Source of the DNA: Vesta saturnalis
Lineage: Eukaryota > Arthropoda > Insecta > Coleoptera > Lampyridae
Length of the DNA: 64,000 nucleotides
Reading direction: 5' to 3'
Assembly: GCA_036346205.1 (NCBI GenBank)
Contig: JARFJB010000889.1
Span: 338,501-402,500, forward strand
The position numbers and the translations under genes are program-made. This document shows positions 24,786 through 40,471 of this stretch, in pieces. Every line of letters begins with the position of its first letter. The stretch's first letter is position 1. The notes under the pieces were generated by a model. That model ran no database searches. It had not been told where the DNA came from and worked only from the letters and a program-made list of their open reading frames with translations.

Positions 24786-26805
24786 ATAAAAACTGCTTCA
24801 AAATGTAAGCCTTCAGAAGACAGGTTACATTTTATTCGTCACCATTCAAGTACAGTTATGCCCCGTTTGAATAGTGTAAAACGTGGTTTCAAGAAAATAA
24901 TAATTCAACTCTATCAAACTAAAAAGACACACATCAACATTATAGCTATAACATAAGGTTACAGTTAATTCTTATGATAAGATAAGATATCACGCTCAGA
25001 TGTTATGCATTTCCACATATTTCCGATCTGAAGACGACATCTTGAGATCTCTGCCAATGAGTAAATGATCAAAACCCACTAAAAAAAACTGTATCAAACA
25101 AAACATAACATCTATGCGTGATAACTTATCTCATCATAACCACATAAAAGGTAACTGTAACCTTATGTTATAGGTTTAATAATAAAAATGGTCATGTGTG
25201 TCATTTTAGTTTGATAAGGTCTAGACCACCATGTATAGGCGTTTTCTCCAATGTTTTTGTTCTTTTACGTGTTTTAATTGAATGGTAGTATGTGTAATCA
25301 GATCTGGTATCATGCGCATAATAAGTTGATTATTTTACAAACATATTAAAATATTAAAGATCCCTTTTCAAAATTATTTTCAATTCATATTTTATTTCAG
25401 ACAGATTTACAATTAATCCATATCATTCAAGGGTCTGCAACATCACCTTACACGATTGTGTAGATTATAGTATTACATCACCGTTCCGTTTGGTTATTTT
25501 TTATTAATAGCCAGTTAAAAGTGCTATTTATGCGAGATACCCATGACTCGTAATTACCGAATATGCACAAATGTGTGAAAGATATATCTTTATGCAATAT
25601 GCTATCCTCCTTGATTACATGAAAAACAATTTACAAAAGTTTCATATCTACGATGAGTATTTTACTAAACATAAAACGTGCTAGATAATATCTTCTGTCA
25701 ATGATACTATTAATTTCTCCAGACAGATATAAGCCTCCTTTACATGACAAAGTCAAGTTAATTAACAGTTAATTATCCTTTTTGTACGATTTATAGATAC
25801 GTATAATGGTAGGTCGTTGAACTAAAGTAAATCGTTTCCGTTTAACCTCCTAAGTGCTTCATGTTTAATGAATGTGTAATTTACCTGTTAATAAAAGATC
25901 ACGCCAAATGAGTTGTTGGTTTGTATACTCTGCTGAAATGTTTCAGAAATTAAAGAAAGCTAATGTAAATGCACCATTATACATTTCACAGTAAAATCAT
26001 AATAGAAAAATTGTCCCTTTAATAGTAAAAGCTAGTATATAAAAATCTCTTTTTGATTTAAGTATGTCGTAGGTAGTCTCAAAGCTAATACAAAACAGCA
26101 GTAAAAAGTAAACAGCAATAAATGTTAACACCTTTAAGTCATCTGAAATCGTATACTAAGAGCATTGAGCCATCTTAAGGAAACGAATACGCACATTTTA
26201 CTAGAAACTTTCAACATAATGTTTTCCTTGATACAAAGTTCATCTTTGGACAATGAACTGTAGGATTTTCGGTTAGAATCGTAAACGCTTTCATTGTAAG
26301 TTATTGTAGTTTTCCGATTTTTATTTCTTTAATTACAGATTCTTATATTTCCAATTTGTATGTATGAAATGATGTAATTAGAAGAGTTATAGAAGATTTA
26401 CCATTATACAATGAGGAAATCCAATTAGTTTAGCACTCAACAAACTTATGGAATTTATGGAAAAAAAATTTACTTTTTTCTATAAATTTTTTTTTGTATT
26501 TTCTTTCACAATAAGAAACAGTTCCATTAGTAAAACATTAAGAAACGTTACATACACATTAAATTCTCAGATAATGTGATAAATCAGAAAAAAATTGATA
26601 CATCAATACTTCCTACTAAAAAATGTTATTAACTTAGTAATATTTCTATATTGAAAATCATCCCCTATTTTGTTTATACATAAAACTTTTCTCATGAAGA
26701 AACACAACAAACATATTCCTCAGTTATCATTAATAATAGGTACACAAAGATTCAATACCTTCATTATAGCGATACTATAAAGTTTTGTTTTCACAGGGAT
26801 TTATT
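24549..26805 (+). repeat. Large duplication, copy A
   Basis: Near-identical to 30368-32614 (copy B). Differences seen by eye are mostly one-base changes in homopolymers and in the (TA)n tract length, plus a few substitutions (for example CAAGAAAATAA versus GAAGAAAATAA near 24890). Its last ~795 bp (26011-26805) is also repeated at 28440-29235. No gene is recognised inside. A (TA)n tract lies at 24715-24782. Confidence 0.92.
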
Positions 26806-26860
26806 AGCTCGAGGAGAAATTAAATCAAGCTTAAATACAAAATTTTGAGTACGTAGGTCT
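26806..26860 (+). repeat. Array left flank, copy 2
   Basis: Second copy of the segment at 23398-23454. Here it interrupts sequence that is continuous in copies B and C: those read TTATTAAATTTGATCG, whereas this copy reads TTATT followed directly by AGCTCGAGG. Confidence 0.8.
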
Positions 26861-27783
26861 CACGTAGGTCTCACATACACACACGCACACGCACACACGC
26901 ACACACCACACACACACACACGCACACACACACAGCACACACACACACACACACACACAGCACACAGCACACACACACACGCACACACACGAACACACAC
27001 ACACGCACATGCACACCACACACTCACACACACACGCACATACGCACACGCACACACACACGCACACAGCACGACACACGCACACAACAACACACGCACA
27101 TGCACGCACGACACACACGCACACACGCACACACGACACACACGCACATACGCACACCACATGCACAAGCACAGCACGCACAGCCGCACACACGTGCAAA
27201 GCGCACACCAACACGCACGCACGACACACGAGTGCAAGATGCGCACACGCACACGCACGCACGCAAGCACGCATACACACAGACACACAAACACAAACAC
27301 AAACACAACACAAGACACAAACGCACAAACGCAAACGTCAAACGCAAACGGCAAACAAGCAAACACAAACACAAACGCAAACGCAAACACACAACGCAAA
27401 CGCAAACACAAACACAAACACAAACACAAACACAAACACAAACACAAACACAAACACAAACACAAACACAAGCATAAGCACAAACACAAGCACAAGTACA
27501 ATCACAAGCACAAGCACAAGCACATGCACAAGCAGAAGCACAAGCACAAGCACAAGCACAAGCACAAGCACAAGCACAAGCACAAGACAAGCACAAGCAC
27601 AAGCACAAAGCACAAGCACAAGCACAAGCACAAGCACAAGCACAAGCACAAGCACAAAGCACAAGCACAAGCACAAGCACAAGCACAAAGCACAAGCACA
27701 AACACAAGCACAAGACAAGCACAAGCACAAGCACAACACAACAAAACACAAGCACAAGCACAAGCACAACACAAGCAACAAAG
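26861..27783. repeat. CA-derived mosaic array
   Basis: Imperfect (CA)n with CG, then CAAACA, then CAAGCA hexamers. This is the same succession as the first part of the 23.5 kb array, ending at AACAAAG before the homopolymer block. Confidence 0.93.
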
Positions 27784-30189
<2,406 letters not shown>

Positions 30190-30367
30190 GCAGACGCCAG
30201 ACGCAGACGCAGACGCAGACGCACGCAGACGCAGACGCAAACACAAACACAAACACACACAAATACAAACACAAACACAAACACAAACACAAAACAAACA
30301 CTAACACTAACACAAACACAAACACAAGCACAAACACAAACACAAAAACAAACACAAACACAAACAC
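30190..30367. repeat. Short CAGACG/CAAACA array
   Basis: About 180 bp of CAGACG then CAAACA hexamers, ending in the same CACAAACACTGTTTCTGG junction seen at 24540-24556. Confidence 0.93.
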
Positions 30368-30530
30368 TGTTTCTGGATTTTTTAAGTTTTTACTTGAATA
30401 TGGTTAAGCTCTAGACCTCATCAATTTGGAGAAAAACGTCTCCGTACGTTTCAAAATGTAATTTTCATACCAACAGGAATGCTTTCAAATATGATGAGAC
30501 TATTGAGAAATTAAGCAAAATGATGAAAAA

Positions 30531-30601
<71 letters not shown>

Positions 30602-33571
30602 TAAAACTGCTTCAAAATGTAAGCCTTCAGAAGACAGGTTACATTTTATTCGTCACCATTCAAGTACAGTTATGCCCCGTTTGAATAGTGTAAAACGTGG
30701 TTTGAAGAAAATAATAATTCAACTCTATCAAACTAAAAAGACACACATCAACATTATAGCTATAACATAAGGTTACAGTTAATTCTTATGATAAGATAAG
30801 ATATCACGCTCAGATGTTATGCATTTCCACATATTTCCGATCTGAAGACGACATCTTGAGATCTCTGCCAATGAGTAAATGATCAAAACCCACTAAAAAA
30901 AACTGTATCAAACAAAACATAACATCTATGCGTGATAACTTATCTCATCATAACCACATAAAAGGTAACTGTAACCTTATGTTATAGGTTTAATAATAAA
31001 AATGGTCATGTGTGTCATTTTAGTTTGATAAGGTCTAGACCACCATGTATAGGCGTTTTCTCCAATGTTTTTGTTCTTTTACGTGTTTTAATTGAATGGT
31101 AGTATGTGTAATCAGATCTGGTATCATGCGCATAATAAGTTGATTATTTTACAAACATATTAAAATATTAAAGATCCCTTTTCAAAATTATTTTCAATTC
31201 ATATTTTATTTCAGACAGATTTACAATTAATCCATATCATTCAAGGGTCTGCAACATCACCTTACACGATTGTGTAGATTATAGTATTACATCACCGTTC
31301 CGTTTGGTTATTTTTTATTAATAGCCAGTTAAAAGTGCTATTTATGCGAGATACCCATGACTCGTAATTACCGAATATGCACAAATGTGTGAAAGATATA
31401 TCTTTATGCAATATGCTATCCTCCTTGATTACATGAAAAACAATTTACAAAAGTTTCATATCTACGATGAGTATTTTACTAAACATAAAACGTGCTAGAT
31501 AATATCTTCTGTCAATGATACTATTAATTTCTCTAGACAGATATAAGCCTCCTTTACATGACAAAGTCAAGTTAATTAACAGTTAATTATCCTTTTGTAC
31601 GATTTATAGATACGTATAATGGTAGGTCGTTGAACTAAAGTAAATCGTTTTCGTTTAACCTCCTAAGTGCTTCATGTTTAATGAATGTGTAATTTACCTG
31701 TTAATAAAAGATCACGCCAAATGAGTTGTTGGTTTGTATACTCTGCTGAAATGTTTCAGAAATTAAAGAAAGCTAATGTAAATGCACCATTATACATTTC
31801 ACAGTAAAATCATAATAGAAAAATTGTCCCTTTAATAGTAAAAGCTAGTATATAAAAATCTCTTTTGATTTAAGTATGTCGTAGGTAGTCTCAAAGCTAA
31901 TACAAAACAGCAGTAAAAAGTAAACAGCAATAAATGTTAACACCTTTAAGTCATCTGAAATCGTATACTAAGAGCATTGAGCCATCTTAAGGAAACGAAT
32001 ACGCACATTTTACTAGAAACTTTCAACATAATGTTTTCCTTGATACAAAGTTCATCTTTGGACAATGAACTGTAGGATTTTCGGTTAGAATCGTAAACGC
32101 TTTCATTGTAAGTTATTGTAGTTTTCCGATTTTTATTTCTTTAATTACAGGTTCTTATATTTCCAATTTGTATGTATGAAATGATGTAATTAGAAGAGTT
32201 ATAGAAGATTTACCATTATACAATGAGGAAATCCAATTAGTTTAGCACTCAACAAACTTATGGAATTTATGGAAAAAAATTTACTTTTTCTATAAATTTT
32301 TTTGTATTTTCTTTCACAATAAGAAACAGTTCCATTAGTAAAACATTAAGAAACGTTACATACACATTAAATTCTCAGATAATGTGATAAATCAGAAAAA
32401 AATTGATACATCAATACTTCCTACTAAAAAATGTTATTAACTTAGTAATATTTCTATATTGAAAATCATCCCCTATTTTGTTTATACATAAAACTTTTCT
32501 CATGAAGAAACACAACAAACATATTCCTCAGTTATCATTAATAATAGGTACACAAAGATTCAATACCTTCATTATAGCGATACTATAAAGTTTTTGTTTT
32601 CACAGGGATTTATTAAATTTGATCGATGTGGTGCGTAGGTGTTATCAAAAGTCATAAAATTTATCATTTCCAAAACATATTCTTTTACGCTACACATAAC
32701 TTTTTTAAATGCATGTTTTATTGAGTTATCTCGAAATATTGCTTTCTTTAAATAAAAGGTAATCTCTGTTATCGTTTACCTCTTAGCCGTTCTTGGTAGA
32801 TTTGCAATAACCTATAACAAACTGAAGTTATTTTCTTTAAAAGAAAGTTTATAAATTTGTATTTCTGGTAAACTAACCATCATTAAACGTCTTATAACAT
32901 GCAGTGCCCAAAATAACAAAATAAGCAAAGCTTTTAGTATAGATTTTCGAAGGATGGGGAACAAACTGACAGGATTTGTGTGATAAAATATAACAAATAT
33001 GAAAATTACAGATTTAACATTCAAACCGAATATTATTTTTCAATAAACAAAACAATGCATATATTTTAAACGTATAGTTAAACGATCCTAAGCTACACAC
33101 AAAAAAATTATCCAACCAGTTGCGCTATTGACATAACCGTCCTTATGATACATGAAGTTAGTTACCACTTGCCGCCTCTCATATAGTACTACACTATATT
33201 AAACAATACAAACATAACCTTACAAGTACTAAATAAAATTAATACGCCTTTTAATGTTTAAATTCTGCTGAATTTATTGGAAATTGCACAAAGAAACAAT
33301 TTTGTAGTTGAAACGTGATTAAATTTCTTTTATAAATTGTGTACTAGGTAACAGTCGTCAGTTGCAATTATAATAAGTGTTCAAAGTGATCACCGCCATC
33401 ATCAAGACAGGCACCCACTTTCCTTTTCGTGCTTTCAAAAACGCCCTCCAACTGTCGTTCCGCTAAGTTGTGTACAGCAGCTTCTATAGTTGCACGGAAT
33501 TCGGCAAGTATATGCAAACGATTTCTATAAATTACGTTTTTCAGATGACCAAATAGATTGTAATCCAAGGG
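30368..33571 (+). repeat. Large duplication, copy B (longest copy)
   Basis: The uninterrupted version of the duplicated block. Copy A matches its first ~2.25 kb and copy C its last ~1.75 kb, with a ~795 bp overlap between them. It contains a (TA)n tract at 30533-30597 and runs into the full transposase relic. No host gene was recognised. Confidence 0.92.
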
Positions 33572-34435
33572 CGTTAGATCCGGTGATGTTGGAGAGCAAA
33601 GGTTTCTTCCAATCATTCGGTCATCAAAGTACTACTGTACAAATCTTGTGGTTTCTGAAGTTGTATGTGCAGCTACATTGTCATGCTAAAAGAAACCCTC
33701 TTGCAATTCGTCATCATGAAGTTGGTCAATAAAAGCTTGTAGCATAGCACGATACGTTGAACATTAACAGTATCGCTAAAGAATATTGACGTCCAACAAT
33801 TTGCCTACTCGACATCGCCATCTACACTCCTAGTTTAAGAGAATGGAGCGGAGCTTTCTGATAGACATGCGGGTTTTCTGTACTCCAATAGTTTTGAGAA
33901 TTGATATAACCACTTAAGTGAAACTATGCCTCATCGGAGAAATAACTCTTGTCCAACAAATTGTCTTCTCGTAGATGTGCATTGAACCAATTGCAATAGT
34001 TTATATGCTTTCGAATGCCCGGACGATGAAGTTCTTGTAATACTATCATTTTGTACGGATAGAAATGTAATTTTCTCTTGACAATTGTGGGACATGTTCC
34101 ATATGACAGCCGGTTTGTTGCGGCATTTATCGCAGTGGCTTTTGGGAATTTTGTTCAAGACAAGTACGAACATCTTCTACAACCTGCTCATTAGCAAGTT
34201 CGCGGAGACCAAGTGATTTTCCAGACGCAATGATTCTTATATTGTTAAACCGGTCAAGTACACTATAAACATGGCGGCGTATAATATCGTAATGGGCATC
34301 ATTATCAGTATACGCTTCTCCAAATTCTTCTATACATAAGCGAATTGAATATAGCCAAGCTCCATTTTCCTATATACTTCCATTCCAGAAATAGGCTTGC
34401 AAAACAAATTTCTTCTCTTCTACAGAAAAAGGCAT
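33368..34435 (-). pseudogene. Tc1/mariner-superfamily transposase relic (IS630/rosa-like)
   Basis: The minus-strand start (MPFSVEEK) is at 34435. Following the coding similarity through several breaks: an N-terminal helix-turn-helix region, the first catalytic Asp in a DEA-stop-FHLSGYINSQNYW block (about 33880-33930), the second in HDNVAAHT (about 33680), and the third in SPDLTPLDYNLFGHLK (about 33550-33580). The spacing between the second and third Asp is about 38 residues with one stop in between, nearer to DD41D-type elements than to DD34D mariners. The C-terminus is FESTKRKVG...HFEHLL. At least two in-frame stops and some frame changes make it inactive. Inverted terminal repeats were not found. 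Confidence 0.85.
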
Positions 34436-34534
34436 GTCGCACAATATTACACTCTGAAATTATGAAACATGAATTTGTTGTTTAACATGAAATTTCCCTA
34501 CCTTGTAATTATTTAATAAAGATTGTCGGTGTTG

Positions 34535-35312
<778 letters not shown>

Positions 35313-36289
35313 TAACGCTTAACCACACAACCCCCTCCCCCACACACACAAATACAACACACACAGCGAGACTTTGTAAAGCTTATAATAAGGTAACCAG
35401 TGGATTTAGCGTAGTCGATTGCATATCCTTCTATATCTACATATGTATATGTAGGTTGGAAGGTAGAAATCTTAAGTGAAACTCGTGTGTCGTCGTATTT
35501 CATTGTGTTCTGTATATATTTGCCAAAGTAACATTTGACATTTCAACCAATCAGGTGACTCTCAATTAATTTCTTTGGGATTGTTGTGTATGGACTCTAT
35601 GAGAATGATTAATTAGATAAAATATTGACCTAATACTTAGGTTTTCAACGAAATTTAATTGAAATTTTGAATACCAGCTTCCCTAATGCCTTCATTAATG
35701 CCGATTTAAAGACATAATTACTAACTTAATTTAGTTGCAATCCATTGTACACTATTACGAATGCTCACGTTTTTACGCAAAATTAAGATTAACTGGGTCT
35801 TAGAAAATAACGAAAACAACTGAAACTCGCCAACCCAAAATGATTTTTTCAATAATGAATTTCTGGGAGCAATGTTCTAATCTATAGGTCCGTTTGTCAC
35901 GTACGCGTTATTTAGGGTACGATGTAATTTAGTTACTCTTGTAAAACTAAATCATGACTGTTTTTTAGCAAATCCAGTCTTTTTGTGGATATATTTGCAT
36001 CTCGTGTCTTAATTACTTTGGAAAAAATGTGCCCCTAGCCAACTCTTCTTCATACGCTACGAAACCAATTGATTATCAGTACAAGCTCCTAGAATGGATC
36101 ATCAGTAGACTTGATCTCAGAGGCGACTGGCCCAGAAGGTATCCCAGATTTTGTCTTAAAGAAATGTTCCCCGAACTAGTTCTAGTCCTATTCTGGCCGA
36201 TTTCAACGTCTTCTGGGGAATTTTCTTCATCATCCATTTTGTCTGAAATTGTGTAAAATGCCATCAATCTGCAAGTTTTCTCTACCTTG
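35313..36289. other. AT-rich spacer, no supported gene
   Basis: Frames at 36029-36256 (+) and 36076-36267 (-) overlap each other and have no domain I can support. No transposon ends seen. Confidence 0.4.
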
Positions 36290-36680
36290 AAACTGACAAA
36301 CCAGCAATATGGTTTTAGGCAGCATCCTTATACAGCTGATCTTTTTGCATATGTGACCCAAGTTTGGAACAATACATTCGGTGAAAAAGTTGTTTTAAAT
36401 ATCTGAAAAGCATTTAACAAAGTTTGGCATAAGTATTAATGGGCCAAATTCACCTCGTTTGAGTTAAACCAACTGGGTTCCTAGGTTCCTTGATAAAAGA
36501 CCAATACGTGTCGCAATTGATGACTTTGTTTCAAAATAATCTGGCATTACCGCGGTCGTGCCGTAGGGATCAGTCATAGGGCCTACACTTTTTCTGCTGT
36601 ACATAAATGATCTTATTTCTTTAACAACTAATCTGGGCCTTTGCTTTACTTATAACAGCACTCTTCATTATAGACTATAT
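36290..36680 (+). pseudogene. Decayed LINE reverse transcriptase fragment
   Basis: Nucleotide and translated similarity to the LINE at 19.9 kb: CCAAGTTTGG, the AAGCATTTAACAAAGTTTGG block (motif A region) and TTTCTGCTGTACATAAATGA (motif B region). Several stops and frame changes are present. It ends where the second piggyBac begins. Confidence 0.75.
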
Positions 36681-36729
36681 CTCCCGATATAGTCCAAAAT
36701 ATAGTGACTGCACAAATCAAAGAGGAGCC

Positions 36730-38243
36730 TACGAAATAGACAAACATAACAACGGCGGAGAGGGTTTGGTTTGGAAAGATGTGGATGAAATTGAAATATA
36801 CGCCTACATTGGTTTTCTGATATGCTCTGGAGCACTAAACAACAACCAGGAACCCGTAGTCATGCTCTGGCAAACGGACTCCTGTTTCCAATGTCTAATA
36901 TACTCTGCTACAATGCCGCCAACGAGATTTGCTCAAATTTCAAGTTGGGTCCGCTTTGACGATAAAAATACCTGAGAAGACAAAATAAGACAAAAAGGCA
37001 CCTATAATAGATACATCCGATAGCTTCGTCAATAACTGCAAAAAGTACTAAAATTCTGGATCTCATTTGCTGGTGGATGAACAACTAGTGCCATTTCGTG
37101 GTAGGTGTCCATTCCGTGTATATGTGAAAAGTAAACCTGCCAAGTATGGCATCAAAGTTTGGGTTCTCCTAATGCAAATACATCATACTGCAAAAACTTT
37201 CAAATCTATCTCGGAAAAGAAGGAAATGCTCCGGAACGCGACCAAGGTAAACGAGTGGTGTTAGATTTGGTTTAGGCTTTGGGCTCGGGTTACGGAATCA
37301 CCAGGGACAATTATTTTACTTTTTTTGGAGCCAGCCGAAGAACTACTAAACAGAAATCTTACCTTGTGTGAAACACTAAGAAGAACGAGGATATTATTAC
37401 CCGCAGAATTTTTACCTTCTCGAAATCGCCCAGTGTATTCCTCAATTTTTGCTTACCAGTTGGAGGTTATTATGGTATCCTATATGTCAAAACAGAACAT
37501 TAGCGTAATACTGCTGTCTTCAGAACATCGTGAGGGTACTGATTCAGAGGAAAACCACAAGAAAGCAGAAATAATTATACATTATAATTCCACTAAGGGC
37601 GCAGTTGACACCCTCGGCAAAATGGTGGCGGACTATAGCTGCAATAGACAGTCAAAAAGATATCCAGCGGTTATTTTTATGAGTTTTATAGGTGTTGCGG
37701 CAGTGATTTTTTTTATTTTGTGTGTAAGGCTACAAGCAGAATGGAATGCTCAGCATAGATAAGAGGAGGTTGTTTCTTCTTGAATCAGGAAAAGTACCGG
37801 TAGAACCCCATATCCGAAGGAAGATAGACAACTCGGTTATTCGATCTAAATTCGACTAAATAAGAACATTCAAAACATTACTGAAATATTGGATGACATT
37901 GCAAACTAATGAATGTCGGAAACAAGTGCGCGAATCTACAAAATAAGTAAGGTGACACCGAAATGTGCAGAATGTAAAAACTTTGTATGTCCAGCCCACA
38001 GCAAGTCGACAAAAATTTGTCAAGAATGTAATACGTAAGTTGTAACACTAAATCTCAATGAATTTTAATAAATAAATGCACATTTATCAATATCGTAGTT
38101 TTTTATTAGATAGAAATCAGGTAAACGTAATTAATAATCATATAACACGTGTAGTGTAGTTAAGAAAACTAAGTAAAAGTATGGGGTGAAAATGCACCCC
38201 ACGTGGTATTGGACGTTTTAAAAATCACCTAGTACTAGGAAGG
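36730..38243 (+). pseudogene. Second piggyBac transposase (PGBD-like), decayed
   Basis: Broken frames together show a piggyBac core: IEIYAYIGFLICSGALN (36766 onward), the first catalytic Asp in LLVDEQLVPFRGRCPF followed by KPAKYGIKVW (37061-37180), the second Asp in RDNYFTFF (around 37300), EELLNRNLTLCETLRR, and the final Asp in YNSTKGAVDTLGKM (around 37590-37630). A C-terminal Cys/His cluster (CAECKNFVCPAHSK, CQEC) lies near 37965-38035. The protein is unlike the 15 kb piggyBac and belongs to a different lineage. TTAA at 38244-38247 next to CCTAGTACTAGGAAGG is a candidate 3' end. No 5' end was found, and the LINE fragment abuts the 5' side. Confidence 0.85.
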
Positions 38244-38561
38244 TTAAGTATTAAGAACCGTAAAGGTCGAAGCTTCGCTCAGTCTCCAATATTGTCTGAG
38301 ACCAGTTATACCCTTAATTTATACTGATTTTCGTCCGATGTCTTTCTTTTATTCTTTGGCTGAATGAAAAAACTAAATTATGGCGTAGTCATGGTTTCCA
38401 TAGATACAAATACGTAAACGAAACATTATTATTTTTATTTACTGTTCTAGAACAGTAACTGTTTAATGTAATGTAAAGTTAATTCAATAATGACATCAAT
38501 ATTACAAAAATAAATTTTGAATATTAGTACTTTAAATGTATATATGCAATATGTTTTAAGG

Positions 38562-38700
38562 CCTTTCGACCGGTAGACAAAGACTTAAAATCGAAGAGGG
38601 CGGTGCACTGTTTTAGTATTACAGTAAGGAGACGGGAAAGGATAGTCATATCGTGATAGATTTATTACTTCTAGACGGCCTGTGATTTGCGCTTAAAAAT
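38562..38700 (+). repeat. Dispersed repeat R1, copy 1
   Basis: About 140 bp starting AAGGCCTTTCGACCGG matches 41830-41970 in direct orientation with few differences (GACCGG/GAACGG, CACTGT/CACGGT). Non-coding and of unknown class. Confidence 0.8.
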
Positions 38701-38705
38701 CCGAA

Positions 38706-39240
38706 TATTTCCAGTTTTCTTAAAATAAAGTTGAAAAAATAAAATTATCAAAATCGTGCATCCAAATCTTTATCATGCGGCGAGCTATGTGAATTATTGA
38801 ATAATAATAACGTCGTTGCTTCGACATGTTTTGGACACGTTTATTTTAATTGATTACCATATTTGCTCAATTGATTGTTTTCGATTTCAAAATTGCATTT
38901 TACAAAATGAGGTTTTGTAATCTTTTTAGGGAAAGCACCGCTACTCTATATTTATAGATATTCTTATTTTATTTCTAAATATAAGGCTAACGCATATGAT
39001 TTCTAGAAATATACGGTGACGAGAGCGGCTAGTGGCGTTCTTGGCAACAGCGACTAACTGTTGAAGCTAGGGACTTAATTTTTTTTAACTTTCTACGTTT
39101 TCTGGCTACATTTGACTCGATATATATGTATAGAAATTTTCAATAATTCACATAGCTCTCCGCATGGTGAAGGTTTGGATACACGATTTTGATAACTTCA
39201 TTTTTTCAACTTTATTTTAAGAAAACTAAAAATTTTGAAA
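38706..39240. repeat. Foldback (long inverted repeat) element
   Basis: The left arm 38706-38802 is an inverted copy of 39139-39240. Shared blocks include AGTTTTCTTAAAATAAAGTT, ATCAAAATCGTG and GAGCTATGTGAATTATTGA. The ~335 bp centre is non-coding. This is a MITE-like foldback layout. Confidence 0.75.
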
Positions 39241-39526
39241 ATTCCTGAATTGCTATTAGAAGCGCCCATACTTCAGGTATATGCGTGCAAAAAAGAATTT
39301 TAGATTAAAAGCTTAAATTGTTACAATGGTTAATGTTAAGAAAAACGTAGTTTTTCTAACTCGACCTCAGTCGGGTTTAAGCGCCAATTATTTTTTGCAT
39401 ATTAATTAATTATAATGAGTCATAGTACTGTTTAATACAGTTTTTAAACAAGTGTGAAGTATGTTCTAACCACCATTCTTTTAAGTTGCTCCTTGAATAA
39501 ATTACTTGCAATTTCTGTTTTTATTA

Positions 39527-40448
39527 GGGTGGCCTATAAAAATGACGTTTTTTTTTATAAAAAACTTTATTTATTGAAACAATTACAAATGAAAACTTTT
39601 ATTCAGTAAAATATAAACCATTTTAAAGTAATATCATTCGCCATCTTTCTGCAAGATCTTCAATTCCACGACGGTACCGTGTAGCATCTTTGGAATTAAA
39701 GAATTCTCGGCATACAGCTTCAACTTCCTCAACACTTGTAAAATGCCTTCCACGAAGGAAGTGCGCCATCGATCGGAATAAGTGATAACCAGAAGGCGCA
39801 AGGTCCGGGCTATAGGCTGTCTTGTTGCAGAATTGCCCGTCCTCTGTTCACCAATCCATGGTAACGCCGACTTAAAGCATCATGCATCCTATCCAATTGT
39901 TGATTGTAAAGGTTAGCATTAATCTTCTGCCCATCAGGAACCAACTCAAAATTCCACCATACACAAAGCATAACCGTCCTTTGTCTAACAGTAATCCACA
40001 GATTTTCTATGCTAGGATTATTGAAGTATATCCATTTTCATCGCAAGTAACGATCCGTTTAAAGAAACGTTGATCCTAAGGATTGGAAAGCAGTTGATCA
40101 CAAACCTGAACTCGCCTTTCTGCCATTGCTGACGTTAAGTCGTGAGAAACTTCTCTACAGCGTCTGTTGGCTTTTCCAAGTTGATGACAATGGCGCCTTA
40201 CGGTTTCTTTGGAATACCCAAGTTCTGCTGACAACGTACAGGTACGTGTAGATGGATTTGCTTCAACAACATCTCGAAGTTCAGCGTTACTTGACGAGTT
40301 GGGCCGACCAGAACCTTGTTTCCTATTGAGACTTGTATGATGATTAGCTTTTAATACTGCATAGCATTAACATATAAAATGTTTCCGAAATAGGGGCAAA
40401 GGGGCTCAATACGAAACTCTAAAAAACGATATTGTTGATGGGCCATCC
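39527..40448 (-). mobile_element. Mariner relic with terminal inverted repeats
   Basis: Ends are inverted relatives: + strand GGGTGGCCTATAAAAATGAC at the left, and reverse complement GGATGGCCCATCAACAATAT at the right, each next to a TA target dinucleotide (39525-39526 and 40449-40450). The 922 bp length is short for a full mariner, consistent with the internal losses in its transposase. Confidence 0.85.
39637..40345 (-). pseudogene. Mariner transposase relic
   Basis: Minus-strand coding similarity includes a first-Asp block (TCDENGY, near 40040-40055), a CVWWNFELVPDGQKINANLY block (near 39905-39975), and a C-terminus with LAPSGYHLFRSMAHF, GRHFTSVEEVEAVC and DLAERWRMILL ending near 39637. The third catalytic Asp position, normally S-D-Y-H-L-F, reads glycine here. 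The second Asp (DNARPH) region is missing after a deletion near 39825. The element is catalytically dead. Confidence 0.85.
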
Positions 40449-40471
40449 TAATAGTTTATCTTGTAAATATA

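Noticed and set aside
36076..36267. Minus-strand acidic 63 aa frame as the N-terminus of a piggyBac transposase
   Set aside because: It is on the opposite strand to the nearby piggyBac and has no specific motif.
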